A DNA stretch of 64,000 nt from an uncultured Lentibacter sp. (GTDB lineage Bacteria; Pseudomonadota; Alphaproteobacteria; Rhodobacterales; Rhodobacteraceae): contig NZ_CAKZKL010000028.1 of the NCBI RefSeq assembly GCF_937123735.1, positions 331,684 through 395,683 on the forward strand, read 5' to 3'. The notes under the pieces are model-generated. The model saw nothing but the letters and a program-made list of their open reading frames with translations, was not told where the DNA came from and made no database searches. This document shows positions 28,097-38,200 of the stretch, piece by piece. How positions within the stretch are numbered: the stretch's first letter is position 1; each line of letters begins with the position of its first letter. The position numbers and the translations under genes are program-made.

Positions 28097-28864
28097 TCAC
28101 TCCGCCGCGCGGGGCAGGCGGGTGAGACTGTCGCTTTCGGCCTCAAATTCCAGCCGGGCGATCTTGCCCAACTCCGGCATCACCCGATGCAACTCATCGC
28201 GCAGCCGCTCAAGCTGGCTGGCGGCCACGCTCTCTTCCAGCTCGACCTCATGCAGCCAGTGTTTGAGCTCATTGGCAACCTGTTTGGCCTGCCCCAGGCG
28301 GGCATTGAAGCGTGCGACCTCATCCTGGCGCTGGCGCAGGAAGCTGCGCGCCCGCGCAAGCGCCTCATCGGAGTATGTCTCGGCCAACTCCTTGGAAATA
28401 TGGCTCATTTGCGCAGCCGCTTCGAGCACCTCGGGCTCCAGATGGCCCAGATCGGGGTGACTGCGCAAGAACACCAGCCGCTCGCGCACAGAATCAAACT
28501 CAGAAGCAAGCTGGAAGCTGCCGGCGCGATCGGCGGCATGGGCCATATGGTAGGCCTGCGCCACATCCTGCATCCCGATCTGAAAACTGCGGTGCGAATT
28601 TTCCAGCCGCAACACCCGCCCGGTAGAGGGCACAAAGAACATCAGCATCAGCAGGAGAGCTGTGACCCCGGTTTGCAGCCAAACCCCTGCCTCAGCATAG
28701 CTTGTGGGCCCAAACGACAGCGGCATCACCAGCCAGGGCAGCACCCCGAGCGCGCAGAGCAGCGTATAGCCGAGCATCGCGAGCGCCGCGCAGACAAGGC
28801 TAAAAAACGTCAGACGATGCAACAGAAAGACGAGGCTGCGCAGGGCAGAAAAAAAGCTGTCCAT
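28097..28864 (-). CDS. Membrane-anchored coiled-coil protein of unknown function
   Basis: I do not recognise a characterised family. It has 255 residues. There are two membrane segments near the N-terminus (about 14-45 and 60-82). The rest (about 90-240) is charged, helical and coiled-coil-like, rich in Glu, Arg, Ala, Leu and Gln, and predicted cytoplasmic. The end SDSLTRLPRAAE is acidic then basic. It is upstream of radA on the same strand but 173 bases away. I have a vague memory of relatives labelled 'DNA repair protein' in related genomes, which nothing in the sequence supports. Confidence 0.75.
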   Translation of the reverse strand: MDSFFSALRSLVFLLHRLTFFSLVCAALAMLGYTLLCALGVLPWLVMPLSFGPTSYAEAGVWLQTGVTALLLMLMFFVPSTGRVLRLENSHRSFQIGMQDVAQAYHMAHAADRAGSFQLASEFDSVRERLVFLRSHPDLGHLEPEVLEAAAQMSHISKELAETYSDEALARARSFLRQRQDEVARFNARLGQAKQVANELKHWLHEVELEESVAASQLERLRDELHRVMPELGKIARLEFEAESDSLTRLPRAAE

Positions 28865-29233
28865 GATCCCCCACGGAACTTGTTAACCAACTATGAGCAA
28901 AATTATGCCGATCCGTTCGGGAAAAAATAGGGGGAAAAGCGCTCTTTTGGGGCGGCTTTGCGGAAATGCACTGTTTTTGCCTGTGAAATTTGCCGCCTCC
29001 GGAAACAATCCTGGCCTTGGGGGCGCAATGTTTCCGGCCCAGAGCGCAGGCCGGGGGCGCGCGTTAAGATTTGGCCAGATGCGCCAAACAGGGGGGGTGA
29101 AAAGCGTGCACAGGGCGTGCACAATGCGTGCACCCCCTGATCGGCCATTTGGGCGGCTTTGCCAGTGTGACCAATGCGCTCGCGCGCTTTAGGGAATTTT
29201 AAGGTTTTGGGGAGTGGCGCTTGGCCTGCCCGC
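28865..29233. other. 369-base gap without a gene
   Basis: No coding region is supportable here. Seen in it: an inverted repeat CCGGAAACA / TGTTTCCGG (28999-29007 and 29039-29047) and three GCGTGCAC units 11 bases apart (29104-29133). It lies between the start of the coiled-coil gene and the end of mlaF. Promoter elements for the coiled-coil gene should be near 28865-28920. Confidence 0.6.
29104..29133. repeat. Three GCGTGCAC repeats with 11-base period
   Basis: GCGTGCAC occurs at 29104-29111, 29115-29122 and 29126-29133. The exact 11-base step puts all three on the same face of the helix, as in an operator array. The nearest gene ends (mlaF) or starts (coiled-coil protein) are over 100 bases away. 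Confidence 0.6.
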
Positions 29234-29980
29234 CTAGCGCACAGCAGCAATTGGCCCCTCTGCGCGGCCATGGATGAACTGGTCAAGATAGGGGTCGCCC
29301 GAGCTGTCGAGCTGCGCAACCGGCCCTGTCCATTGGATCACCCCATCATGGAGCATGGCCACGTCATCGGCAATGGCGCGCACGCTGGACATATCGTGGG
29401 TGATGGTCATGGCGGTGGCGCCCATTTCCACCACGATCTCGCGGATGAGTGCGTTGATGACGCCGGACATGATCGGATCAAGGCCGGTTGTCGGCTCGTC
29501 AAAGAAGATGATCTCGGGTTCGGCGGCAATGGCGCGGGCGAGGCCGACGCGCTTTTGCATCCCGCCCGAAAGCTCGGAGGGGAAGAGATCGGCGGTTTCT
29601 GGGGCGAGGCCGACGCGGCGCAGCTTTTCGATGGCCAGCTCACGCGCCTCGGCTTTGGGGCGCTTGAGGGTGCCGCGCAACAGGCGGAAGGCCACGTTTT
29701 GCCAGACGGGAAGGCTGTCAAACAGCGCGCCGCCCTGAAAGAGCATGCCGAAGCGGGCGAGAAAGGCGTCACGCTCGCCCGTGGTGACATCCTGCCCCTC
29801 CAGTGTGATTGTCCCGCTGTCGGGGGTGACGAGGCCGAGCACGGATTTGAGCAGCACGGATTTGCCCGTGCCCGAGCCGCCAATGATGACCATCGAGGTG
29901 CCCTTCTGGACCGTCAGATTGACGCCTTGCAGGACTTTCTTGGGGCCGAAGGATTTGTGAACGGAGCTGAGCGTGATCAT
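29234..29980 (-). CDS. mlaF: ABC transporter ATP-binding protein, MlaF-type
   Basis: ATPase of the Mla system, which moves phospholipids between the membranes. It has 248 residues. Walker A GGSGTGKS is at 34-41, the ABC signature LSGGMQKRVG at 137-146 and Walker B IIFFDEPTTGLD at 157-168. It follows mlaE on the same strand; element copy 7 fills the gap between them and reaches the start codon. No good ribosome site is visible before MITLSSVHK. A longer form starting at 30043 would be translated from the element itself and is less likely. Confidence 0.93.
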   Translation of the reverse strand: MITLSSVHKSFGPKKVLQGVNLTVQKGTSMVIIGGSGTGKSVLLKSVLGLVTPDSGTITLEGQDVTTGERDAFLARFGMLFQGGALFDSLPVWQNVAFRLLRGTLKRPKAEARELAIEKLRRVGLAPETADLFPSELSGGMQKRVGLARAIAAEPEIIFFDEPTTGLDPIMSGVINALIREIVVEMGATAMTITHDMSSVRAIADDVAMLHDGVIQWTGPVAQLDSSGDPYLDQFIHGRAEGPIAAVR

Positions 29981-30052
29981 GGGGCGCAGCCCTGCGGAGC
30001 AGAGGCCGGGGCGCTGCCCCGGACCCCGGAGTATTGTGGGCAAGATGAAGGG
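29981..30052 (+). repeat. Dispersed intergenic element (copy 7), inside the mlaE-mlaF junction
   Basis: A CGCAGCCCTGCG hairpin, then GGGGCGCTGCCCC, ending CCCCGGAGTATTGTGGGCAA, then GATGAAGG. This is a divergent version of the tail. It is 16 bases beyond the mlaE stop on the minus strand and abuts the mlaF start. Confidence 0.7.
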
Positions 30053-30068
30053 GGGGCGAGCGGCTGGG

Positions 30069-30845
30069 TCATGCGGAGAAGAAGGCCTCTGTGAGCAGGT
30101 AGTTGGCCGCCAGGATAAGCACCGAGGCGGCCACCACGGCGGCTTTTGTGGCGCGGCCCACGCCTTGGGCGCCGCGGCCGGAGGTCATGCCATAATAGCA
30201 GCCCATGGTGGCGATGATGAAGCCGAAGGCCGCGCCTTTGATAAGGCCTGAGGTAATGTCCCAGACTTCGAGGAAATCGACCGTGTTTTTGAGGTAGGCG
30301 GCTTCGTTGAAGCCCAGGCGCGTCACGCCGACGATATAGCCGCCCATGATGCCGATGGCATCGCCCACGGCCACCAGAACAGGCAGGGCCAAGGTGGCGG
30401 CCAGAACGCGCGGCAGGGTGAGGTATTTCATCGGGTGGGTGGAGAGGGTTGTCAGCGCGTCGATTTGTTCGGTGACTTTCATGGTGCCGATTTCGGCGGC
30501 GATCGAGCTGGCGACGCGGGCGGCGACCATGAGCCCGCCCAGAACGGGGCCGAGCTCGCGCACCATGCCGATGGCGACGATGGAGGGGACGACCTCTTCG
30601 GCATTGAAGCGCGCGCCGCCCGAGTAGATCTGAAGCGCCAGCGCGCCGCCGGTGAAGAGCGCGGTGAGCCCGACGACGGGCAGCGAGAGCCAGCCGATTT
30701 GCACCAGCGCGACCCAGAGCTCGCGGGCGTAAAACGGCGGGCGCAAGAGATGGGTGAGGGTGTCCAGCGCAAAGAGCGTGACGCGGCCCATGGCTGCGAG
30801 GGCGGCCAGCACCGCTGCGCCGAGGGCGGCGAGGGGGCGGCTCAT
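30069..30845 (-). CDS. mlaE: ABC transporter permease, MlaE-type
   Basis: Inner-membrane permease of the phospholipid transport system, 258 residues with five or six membrane segments. Family stretches are [38 protein letters not shown] and [15 protein letters not shown]. It overlaps the end of alr by 4 bases and precedes mlaF, so the transcript order is alr-mlaE-mlaF. The MlaD-like substrate-binding partner is not in the window. Confidence 0.93.
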   Translation of the reverse strand: MSRPLAALGAAVLAALAAMGRVTLFALDTLTHLLRPPFYARELWVALVQIGWLSLPVVGLTALFTGGALALQIYSGGARFNAEEVVPSIVAIGMVRELGPVLGGLMVAARVASSIAAEIGTMKVTEQIDALTTLSTHPMKYLTLPRVLAATLALPVLVAVGDAIGIMGGYIVGVTRLGFNEAAYLKNTVDFLEVWDITSGLIKGAAFGFIIATMGCYYGMTSGRGAQGVGRATKAAVVAASVLILAANYLLTEAFFSA

Positions 30846-31891
30846 GCGCCGGCCCCTGCGCCGGCCCCTGTATAGCGGCGGCTGTAGCGTGCGCCCAGGG
30901 ATGTGAGCACCTCATAGCCGATGGTGCCGGCGGCTTGGGCGAGCGTGTCGACGCCTTGTTGCGGGCCGAGCAGGGTGAGGCTGTCGGGGGTGTCGGGGAG
31001 ATCGGTGATGTCGACGGTGATCAGATCCATCGAGACCCGCCCGATGAGCGGGCAGCTGTTGGGGCCGCTGTAGAGCGTGGCCTTGCCGGACATGGCGCGG
31101 ATGAGGCCGTCGGCATAGCCGGCGGCGAGGGTGGCCACGCGGCGCGGCTGGCGGGCGACATAGCCGCGATTGTAGCCCACGCTCTCGCCGGGCGCGACGG
31201 TGCGTGTTTGAACCACGGGCAGCTCGAGGCGGACCACGGGGCGGGCCTGTGTGAAGGGGGCGCCGCCATAGAGGCCGATGCCCGGGCGGGTCATGTCAAA
31301 GTGGTAGTCGCGGCCCAGGAGCGTGCCGCCTGTCGCTGCGAGCGAGCGCGGCGCGGTGAGCCCCTCTGTCAGCGCGCGAAAGACCTTGAGCTGGGCGGCG
31401 TTCATCGGTGCGTGAGGCTCATCGGCGGCGGCGAGATGGGACATGACGAGCGCGGGCGATTTGGACAGCAGCCTGTCGCGCAGGGCGGCCCATTCGGCGG
31501 GCTCCATGCCGAGGCGGTTCATGCCGGTGTCAAGCTGGAGGCCGAAGGGCGCATCCGGCAGCGCCGAGAGCTGACGCTCGAGCTGGTCGGGCGAATTGAG
31601 CAGCGGTGTGAGGGTGCGGCTGTTGATGAGGGGCGTGTCGCCAGCCATATGGCCCGAGAAGATGTAGATCACCGGGCCTTGGCCCAGGGTGTCGCGCAGG
31701 GCGGCGCCTTCCTCGGCGGTGGCGACAAAGAAGCTGCGCGCGCCGGCTTTGGCCAGCGCATGGGCCACGGGGGCGAGGCCGAGGCCATAGGCGTCGGCCT
31801 TGACGACCGCGCCGGTTTCGGGCGCTTTGGCCAGAGCGCGCCAGTTGTGCACCAGCGCGTCGAGATCGATTGTGAGTGTTCCGCTTGCCAT
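30842..31891 (-). CDS. alr: Alanine racemase
   Basis: PLP-dependent racemase that makes D-alanine for peptidoglycan. It has 349 residues. The PLP lysine is about 31 in [11 protein letters not shown], and the second catalytic tyrosine is in [11 protein letters not shown]. The end is a Gly/Ala repeat (GAGAGAGA) written over the mlaE start; it is probably a harmless run-on. The 30 bases before the start separate it from pepT, which may be in the same transcript. Confidence 0.95.
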   Translation of the reverse strand: MASGTLTIDLDALVHNWRALAKAPETGAVVKADAYGLGLAPVAHALAKAGARSFFVATAEEGAALRDTLGQGPVIYIFSGHMAGDTPLINSRTLTPLLNSPDQLERQLSALPDAPFGLQLDTGMNRLGMEPAEWAALRDRLLSKSPALVMSHLAAADEPHAPMNAAQLKVFRALTEGLTAPRSLAATGGTLLGRDYHFDMTRPGIGLYGGAPFTQARPVVRLELPVVQTRTVAPGESVGYNRGYVARQPRRVATLAAGYADGLIRAMSGKATLYSGPNSCPLIGRVSMDLITVDITDLPDTPDSLTLLGPQQGVDTLAQAAGTIGYEVLTSLGARYSRRYTGAGAGAGA

Positions 31892-31921
31892 GGGGTCTTG
31901 TTGCCAGAGGGGCGTGCAAGG

Positions 31922-33211
<1,290 letters not shown>

Positions 33212-33295
33212 GGGGGCGCTTTCTGCTGGGCTTTGACGCATGATCTTGTGCGCACGCGGCTTGTGCAAGAGAATTTTAGACGGTGCTGTGCAAAG

Positions 33296-33366
33296 CCAGC
33301 CCCCAGACGCAGGTTTGACTGGGGGCCAGCCCCCAGGCCCCCGGGATATTTAGGGCAATAAGAAAG
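33296..33366 (+). repeat. Dispersed intergenic element (copy 8)
   Basis: A CTGGGGGCCAGCCCCCAG hairpin, then GCCCCCGGGATATTTAGGGC, then AATAAGAAAG. The tail ends about 10 bases before the dnaB stop codon on the other strand. Confidence 0.85.
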
Positions 33367-33375
33367 GAGGGCCGG

Positions 33376-34878
33376 TTAGAACGGATCGCCGCCTGCGGGG
33401 TTTTGCCAGGGCTTTACGAGGTTGCCAAAGCGGGTGAACTGGGCCTCAAAGCTCAGCTCGACCGTGCCGATCGGGCCGTGACGCTGTTTGCCGATGATGA
33501 CCTCGGCCTTGCCGTGTAGGCGGGACATGTGCTCTTGCCATTCGGCCATTTTGTCCAGCTCGTGGTCGGAGGGCTTTTCGCGCTCGACATAGTATTCTTC
33601 GCGAAAGACGAACATGACCACGTCGGCGTCTTGCTCGATGGAGCCGGATTCGCGCAGATCGGACAGCTGCGGGCGTTTGTCTTCGCGGCTCTCGACCTGA
33701 CGGGAGAGCTGGGAGAGGGCGATCACCGGGATTTGCAGTTCTTTGGCGATGGCTTTGAGGCCCATGGAGATTTCGCCGATTTCCTGCACACGGTTGTCGG
33801 AGGTGCCGCGCACCAGCTGGAGGTAGTCGATGATCAAGAGATCAAGCCCGTGGGTGCGCTTGAGGCGGCGCGCGCGCGCCGCGAGCTGGGCGATGGGGAT
33901 GGCGGCGGTGTCATCGATAAAGAGCGGGCAGGCCTCAAGCTCTTTGGCGGCATCCACAAAGCGGCGGAATTCGCTTTCATCCATATCGCCCTGGCGGATC
34001 TTGTGGCTGGAAATTTCGGAGGCTTCCGCGAGGATACGGCCGGCGAGCTGTTCGGCGCTCATCTCAAGGCTAAAAAAGCCCACGACGCCGCCATCGACCG
34101 CGCCTTCGGAGCCATCGGCGAGCTTGCCGCGCTTATAGGCTTTGGCGACATTGAAGGCGATGTTGGTGGCGAGCGAGGTTTTGCCCATGGAGGGGCGGCC
34201 GGCGAGGATGAGCAGGTCGGATTTGTGCAAGCCGCCCAGCATCTTGTCCATGTCGATGAGATCGGTGGCGATGCCGGCGAGCCCGCCTTCGCGCTGATAG
34301 GCGGCGTTGGCGACATTAACAGCGTCTGTTACGGCCTTGAGAAAGCTTTGAAAACCGCTTTCGGACTGGCCCGCTTCGGCAAGCTGGTAGAGCTTCTGCT
34401 CGGCCTCGACGATTTGTTCTTTGGGCTCGCTCTCGACATCGACCCGCGCGGCCTTGGCGCTGATTTCCTGCCCCAGGGCGATGAGATCACGGCGGATGGC
34501 GAGATCGTAGATCAGCTGGGCATAGTCGCGCACGGCGAAGGCGGAAATGGCCGCACCGGCCAGGCGGGCGAGATAGGCGGGGCCACCGAGCTCTTTGAGG
34601 CCCTCGTCATCCTCAAAGAAGGCCTTGAGGGTGACAGGCGAGGCGAGGTTGTTTTTGGCGATGCGCGCGGCGGCGGTCTCAAAGATGCGTGCGTGCACCG
34701 GATCGTAGAAATGCTTGGGATTGATGATGCTGGCGATCTTGTCGTAGACATCATTGTTGGTGAGCAGCGCGCCGAGGAGCTGTTGCTCGGCCTCGATGGA
34801 ATGGGGCATCGTATCGGCGGCGGCGACTTCGGCGGGGAGTGTTTGGCCTGTGGCGTTGAATGCTGCGATGTCGTTCAT
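33376..34878 (-). CDS. dnaB: Replicative DNA helicase
   Basis: Hexameric helicase that unwinds the replication fork. It has 500 residues. The N-terminal DnaB domain begins around PHSIEAEQQLLGALL, and the RecA-like domain has Walker A AGRPSMGKTSLA. Walker B-like LLIIDYLQL and the later SQLSRQVE stretch are also typical. No intein is seen. It is preceded by a 404-base gap holding two near-consensus DnaA boxes. Confidence 0.97.
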   Translation of the reverse strand: MNDIAAFNATGQTLPAEVAAADTMPHSIEAEQQLLGALLTNNDVYDKIASIINPKHFYDPVHARIFETAAARIAKNNLASPVTLKAFFEDDEGLKELGGPAYLARLAGAAISAFAVRDYAQLIYDLAIRRDLIALGQEISAKAARVDVESEPKEQIVEAEQKLYQLAEAGQSESGFQSFLKAVTDAVNVANAAYQREGGLAGIATDLIDMDKMLGGLHKSDLLILAGRPSMGKTSLATNIAFNVAKAYKRGKLADGSEGAVDGGVVGFFSLEMSAEQLAGRILAEASEISSHKIRQGDMDESEFRRFVDAAKELEACPLFIDDTAAIPIAQLAARARRLKRTHGLDLLIIDYLQLVRGTSDNRVQEIGEISMGLKAIAKELQIPVIALSQLSRQVESREDKRPQLSDLRESGSIEQDADVVMFVFREEYYVEREKPSDHELDKMAEWQEHMSRLHGKAEVIIGKQRHGPIGTVELSFEAQFTRFGNLVKPWQNPAGGDPF

Positions 34879-35282
34879 GCCGGTTCACTCCTCTGTTTGC
34901 CTGCTGTGACTGTCTTCTAGGGGAGATGCGGGGGAAACGCACTCGGGAAATATCTGTGGAGAAAGGCCGGGATAACCCTGTGGATACCCCGCCGCCTTTA
35001 GAGGCTCTCCCTGATCGTGTAGCACGGGCGGGGCAAACGACAATATATGGTATAAGTGGCTGATTCTGGCGGCGCCGGGGGGCTGGGGGCTGTGAGTAAG
35101 TTTATGGCAGGCGCGCAGATTATCTTTTGATCTGGCTGGGTTAGAAGCCCCAGGGCTGGTTTCATGAGGATGGGTTTAAAGGTGCGCAGTGAATGCGCAC
35201 CCTACGGGGGATGGGTATGAAGGTGCGCGGTGACTGCGCAGCCTACGGGAATGGGTATAAAGGTGCGCGGTGACTGCGCAGC
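34879..35282. other. 404-base gap upstream of dnaB
   Basis: No gene is supportable. It holds two DnaA-box-like 9-mers (34955-34987) and three tandem REP-like units (35170-35284) ending on the pyrE stop codon. The stretch 35000-35165 shows nothing I can name. The dnaB promoter should lie within the first 150 bases. Confidence 0.6.
34955..34987 (+). promoter_or_regulatory. Two DnaA-box-like 9-mers before dnaB
   Basis: TGTGGAGAA (34955-34963) and TGTGGATAC (34979-34987) each differ by one base from TGTGGATAA, the complement of TTATCCACA. They are 24 bases apart and about 77-110 bases before the dnaB start. Regulation by DnaA is an inference. Confidence 0.35.
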
Positions 35283-35284
35283 CT
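35170..35284. repeat. Three tandem REP-like units ending in the pyrE stop codon
   Basis: Units of 40-41 bases start at 35170, 35211 and 35251. Each reads ATGGGTnTnAAGGTGCGC, then an imperfect palindrome (RGTGAnTGCGCA), then sCCTACGGG. The last unit is cut at CCTA, which contains the pyrE stop codon (TAG on the minus strand). The palindrome is the same as in the cysS-cimA hairpin. Confidence 0.8.
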
Positions 35285-35960
35285 AGGCTTTGTGGGCGTC
35301 TTGCCAGGCGCGCGGGTCTTTGAGGAAGCGCTCGACTTCGGCGAGGGTTTCGGCGGAAAAGGCCGCTTGGGCGCGGGCCTCGGCCAGCACATCCCACCAG
35401 GTGCAGAGGTGGTGCAGGGTGACGCCGTGATCGCCCAGGGTTTGGGCCGTTTCCGGGAAGATGTCGTAATAAAAGATCACGGCCGTGTGCGCGCAGCTGG
35501 CGCCGGTGTCGCGGATGGCATCGACAAAGGAGAGCTTGGAGCCGCCATCTGTTGTGAGGTCTTCCACCAAGAGGACGCGCTCGCCCTCGCTCATCGCGCC
35601 TTCGATGCGGGCGTTTTTGCCGTAGCCTTTGGGCTTTTTGCGCACGTAGGTCATGGGCAGGGCCATGCGCTCGGCCACAAGTGCCGCAAAGGGGATGCCT
35701 GCGGTTTCGCCGCCGGCGATGTTGTCAAAGGCTTCAAAGCCTGCGTTGCGCATGACGGTGACGGTGAGAAAATCCATCAGCGTGCTGCGGATGCGCGGGT
35801 AGGAAATGAGCTTGCGGCAGTCGATGTAGCTGGGCGAGGGCAGGCCGGAGGCGAGCGTGTAGGGCGTCTCAGTGTTGAAGTTGACCGCGCCGATTTCGAG
35901 CAGCATGCGGGCTGTGAGACGGGCCATTTCCTGGGATGTGGGGAAGCTTGTCGGGATCAT
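35283..35960 (-). CDS. pyrE: Orotate phosphoribosyltransferase
   Basis: Adds the ribose phosphate of PRPP to orotate in pyrimidine synthesis. It has 225 residues from the ATG giving [12 protein letters not shown]. The substrate stretch [11 protein letters not shown] and the PRPP loop [13 protein letters not shown] are clear. The stop codon lies inside a REP-like unit. It follows pyrC on the same strand, with element copy 9 in the gap; pyrC-pyrE is a common pair in this group. Confidence 0.96.
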   Translation of the reverse strand: MIPTSFPTSQEMARLTARMLLEIGAVNFNTETPYTLASGLPSPSYIDCRKLISYPRIRSTLMDFLTVTVMRNAGFEAFDNIAGGETAGIPFAALVAERMALPMTYVRKKPKGYGKNARIEGAMSEGERVLLVEDLTTDGGSKLSFVDAIRDTGASCAHTAVIFYYDIFPETAQTLGDHGVTLHHLCTWWDVLAEARAQAAFSAETLAEVERFLKDPRAWQDAHKA

Positions 35961-35981
35961 GATCGGGCCTTTGGATTTGTG

Positions 35982-36028
35982 GAGGGGGCAGGAGCCTCCG
36001 GCGGGGATATTTAGGGCAAAAAGAAAGC
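35982..36028 (+). repeat. Dispersed intergenic element, short form (copy 9)
   Basis: CAGGAGCCTCCGGCGGGGAT, then ATTTAGGGCAAAAAGAAAG. It is nearly the same as copy 1. The tail ends 2 bases before the pyrC stop codon on the minus strand, so it lies between pyrC and pyrE of one likely transcript. Confidence 0.85.
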
Positions 36029-36030
36029 GC

Positions 36031-37068
36031 TCAGGAGACGTGCCAGTGCAAGGGCGTGCCCGGGTCAAACAGGGTGACGCTGTGCGCGCCTGCGGCGAGC
36101 GACTTGGGATAGCTCAGCGCCGCGCCTTTGGTGAGGGTGAGTGTTTCGCTGTTGACCGGCAGGCCGTAGAAGGCGGGGCCGTGAAGCGAGGTGAAGCCTT
36201 CGAGCTTGTTCAGGGCGTTTTCTTCCTCAAACACATGCGCGAGGCAGGAGAGCGCGATGGGCGCAGTGAAGCAGCCCGCCGCACAGCACTCGGCCTCTTT
36301 GGCATGGGTCGGGTGGGGGGCGCTGTCGGTTCCCAGAAAGAAGCGCGCATCGCCCGAGGTGGCGGCGGCGCGCAGCGCGTCGCGGTGTTCGCGGCGCTTG
36401 AGGATGGGCAGGCAGTAGTAATGCGGGCGCATCCCGCCCACGAGCATATCGTTGCGCTCCAGCATGAGGTGCTGCACGGTGATCGTGGCGGCGAGGCGCG
36501 CGGGGTTGGCTTTGACATACTCCACGCCATCGCGGGTGGTGATATGCTCCATGATGACTTTGAGCTCGGGCACTTGCCGGCGGATCGGATCGAGGATGCG
36601 GTCGATGAAGACGGCTTCGCGGTCAAAGATGTCGATTGCGCGGTCTGTCACTTCGCCGTGCACGCAGAGCGGGCAACCGATTTCGGCCATGCGCTCCAGC
36701 ACCGGGCGGACCTTGTCAAAATTCTGCACGCCGGAGGCGGAGTTGGTGGTTGCGCCGGCCGGGTAGAGCTTGACGGCGGTGATGAGCCCGGCCGCATGGG
36801 CGGCGGCGAGATCATCGGGGTCTGTCTCTTCGGTGAGATAGAGGGTCATCAGCGGGGTGAACTCTGCGCCCTCGGGCAGCGCGGCCAGGATGCGGCTGCG
36901 GTAGGCCGCTGCATCGGCGCTGGTGATCACCGGGGGCACGAGATTGGGCATCACGATGGCGCGGGCGAAGTGGCGCGTGGTTTCGGGCAGAACGGCGGCC
37001 AGCATGGCGCCGTCGCGCAGGTGCAGGTGCCAGTCATCGGGGCGGGCGAGGGTGAGCGTAAGGGTCAT
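36031..37068 (-). CDS. pyrC: Dihydroorotase
   Basis: Zinc enzyme that closes the pyrimidine ring. It has 345 residues, like E. coli PyrC. The start [20 protein letters not shown] carries the first two metal histidines. [12 protein letters not shown] has the carboxylated lysine, and [15 protein letters not shown] and [10 protein letters not shown] hold the remaining ligands. I chose the ATG at MTLTL rather than the one six codons earlier. Confidence 0.96.
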   Translation of the reverse strand: MTLTLTLARPDDWHLHLRDGAMLAAVLPETTRHFARAIVMPNLVPPVITSADAAAYRSRILAALPEGAEFTPLMTLYLTEETDPDDLAAAHAAGLITAVKLYPAGATTNSASGVQNFDKVRPVLERMAEIGCPLCVHGEVTDRAIDIFDREAVFIDRILDPIRRQVPELKVIMEHITTRDGVEYVKANPARLAATITVQHLMLERNDMLVGGMRPHYYCLPILKRREHRDALRAAATSGDARFFLGTDSAPHPTHAKEAECCAAGCFTAPIALSCLAHVFEEENALNKLEGFTSLHGPAFYGLPVNSETLTLTKGAALSYPKSLAAGAHSVTLFDPGTPLHWHVS

Positions 37069-37149
37069 GGCCGAGCGCTTACACAAAATGCCGGGCGAGG
37101 GCCAGTTGTTTTAGCGCCCTCGGGGCGCGCAGGCAGGGCTTTTGCGCGC

Positions 37150-38100
37150 TCAGGCGTCGGCTTGGGGCTCTTTGTCCAGTTGGGCTTGCAGACCCTTGAG
37201 GCGGCGCTCAAAGGCTGGCACCCCATCAAGGCGGCGGGTGACATTGCGGCAGAGCCGGTAGGCCAGCCGGCTGCGGCCCTTGTCATCCACATGGCGCAAG
37301 AGGTTGCGCAGATAGGCCCGGTCATCGCGGCGCGCGCGGGCCAGTTTGGCAAAGACCGCCGCCGTGAGGCGGCCGGTGCCCGCCAGCGCGATCAGCCGGG
37401 AGAGAATTTTCATGTTGCGCAGCGAAAAATGCAGCATGGCACCGCCATGGCGCAGGCGCAGTTTTGTGACATTGGGCCGGGTGAAGAGCGCGGCGTGCAT
37501 GGCGTCTTCGACCTCTTCTGGGTCATAGAGCACAAAGGCCTCGGCGGCGGCGTCGATCATATCGGGCGCATAGCCGTAGCGGCTGGTGAAATCCTGCCGG
37601 CGCTGGTGTAAAAAGCGGCTGTCCCATTCGGTGATGCGCGCATCCAGCGTGGCTTGTGGCTGGATCGCAAGCACCCGCGCGCCCGGCGCGGCAATGGAGT
37701 AGGCGGCCGCAGCATAGCCACAGGGGCCGGCCCCGTAAAAGACCACCCGCTCAAAGCCCTCAAAAAAGCCGTCATCAATGAGATTGTCAAAATAGGCAAA
37801 GATTTCGCGGTTGCGAAACCAGCTCTGCCCGTCAGAGAGGATACACAGGGTCGACCAGCCCAAAATCTGGCTGATTTCCCAGCCCAGGGGCTGGGACGTG
37901 GCCGAGAGGCGCTGGATGTCGTCATAGCTTTCAAAGCTTACCAACAGCGTGTCGCCCCCGGCGATATAGGAGGCAAGATGGGCTTTGCCCAGCGGCTGGA
38001 CATGGCCGTTGTCCTCGGAGCGGGCCGCGAGCGCGAGCAGCCAGTCACGTTTGGACAGCCCAGTGAGCGAGCCTTCAAGGGGGTTTGCCTGATCCTGCAT
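37150..38100 (-). CDS. Conserved-looking protein of unknown function with a Rossmann/hydrolase-like core
   Basis: I do not recognise a characterised family. It has 316 residues and no signal peptide or membrane segment. The middle has a strand-turn-helix that looks like a hydrolase nucleophile elbow without the nucleophile: VVFYGAGPCGYAAAAYSIAA (about residues 121-140). It then has VLAIQPQATLD. The stretch TLLVSFESYDDIQR near residue 50 is also strand-like. The last 100 residues are helical and very basic. It lies next to the glycosyltransferase cluster on the same strand, 100 bases after it, and could belong with it. Confidence 0.7.
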   Translation of the reverse strand: MQDQANPLEGSLTGLSKRDWLLALAARSEDNGHVQPLGKAHLASYIAGGDTLLVSFESYDDIQRLSATSQPLGWEISQILGWSTLCILSDGQSWFRNREIFAYFDNLIDDGFFEGFERVVFYGAGPCGYAAAAYSIAAPGARVLAIQPQATLDARITEWDSRFLHQRRQDFTSRYGYAPDMIDAAAEAFVLYDPEEVEDAMHAALFTRPNVTKLRLRHGGAMLHFSLRNMKILSRLIALAGTGRLTAAVFAKLARARRDDRAYLRNLLRHVDDKGRSRLAYRLCRNVTRRLDGVPAFERRLKGLQAQLDKEPQADA

Positions 38101-38200
38101 ATCTCAATACCTAACGCACATGTTTTTCGCTCGTGTTTTGCGTGCTTTGAGAGAAACCTAGCGGGGGATTGGGGCGAAATTACGGAAGTTAGGTGCAATT

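Noticed and set aside
35170..35284. Short CRISPR array
   Set aside because: The 40-base units are contiguous with no unique spacers, and no cas gene is near.
37150..38100. Phosphoadenosine phosphosulfate reductase
   Set aside because: I vaguely recall this label for similar proteins, but no PP-motif loop or KRT/ECG-type active-site cysteine is present.
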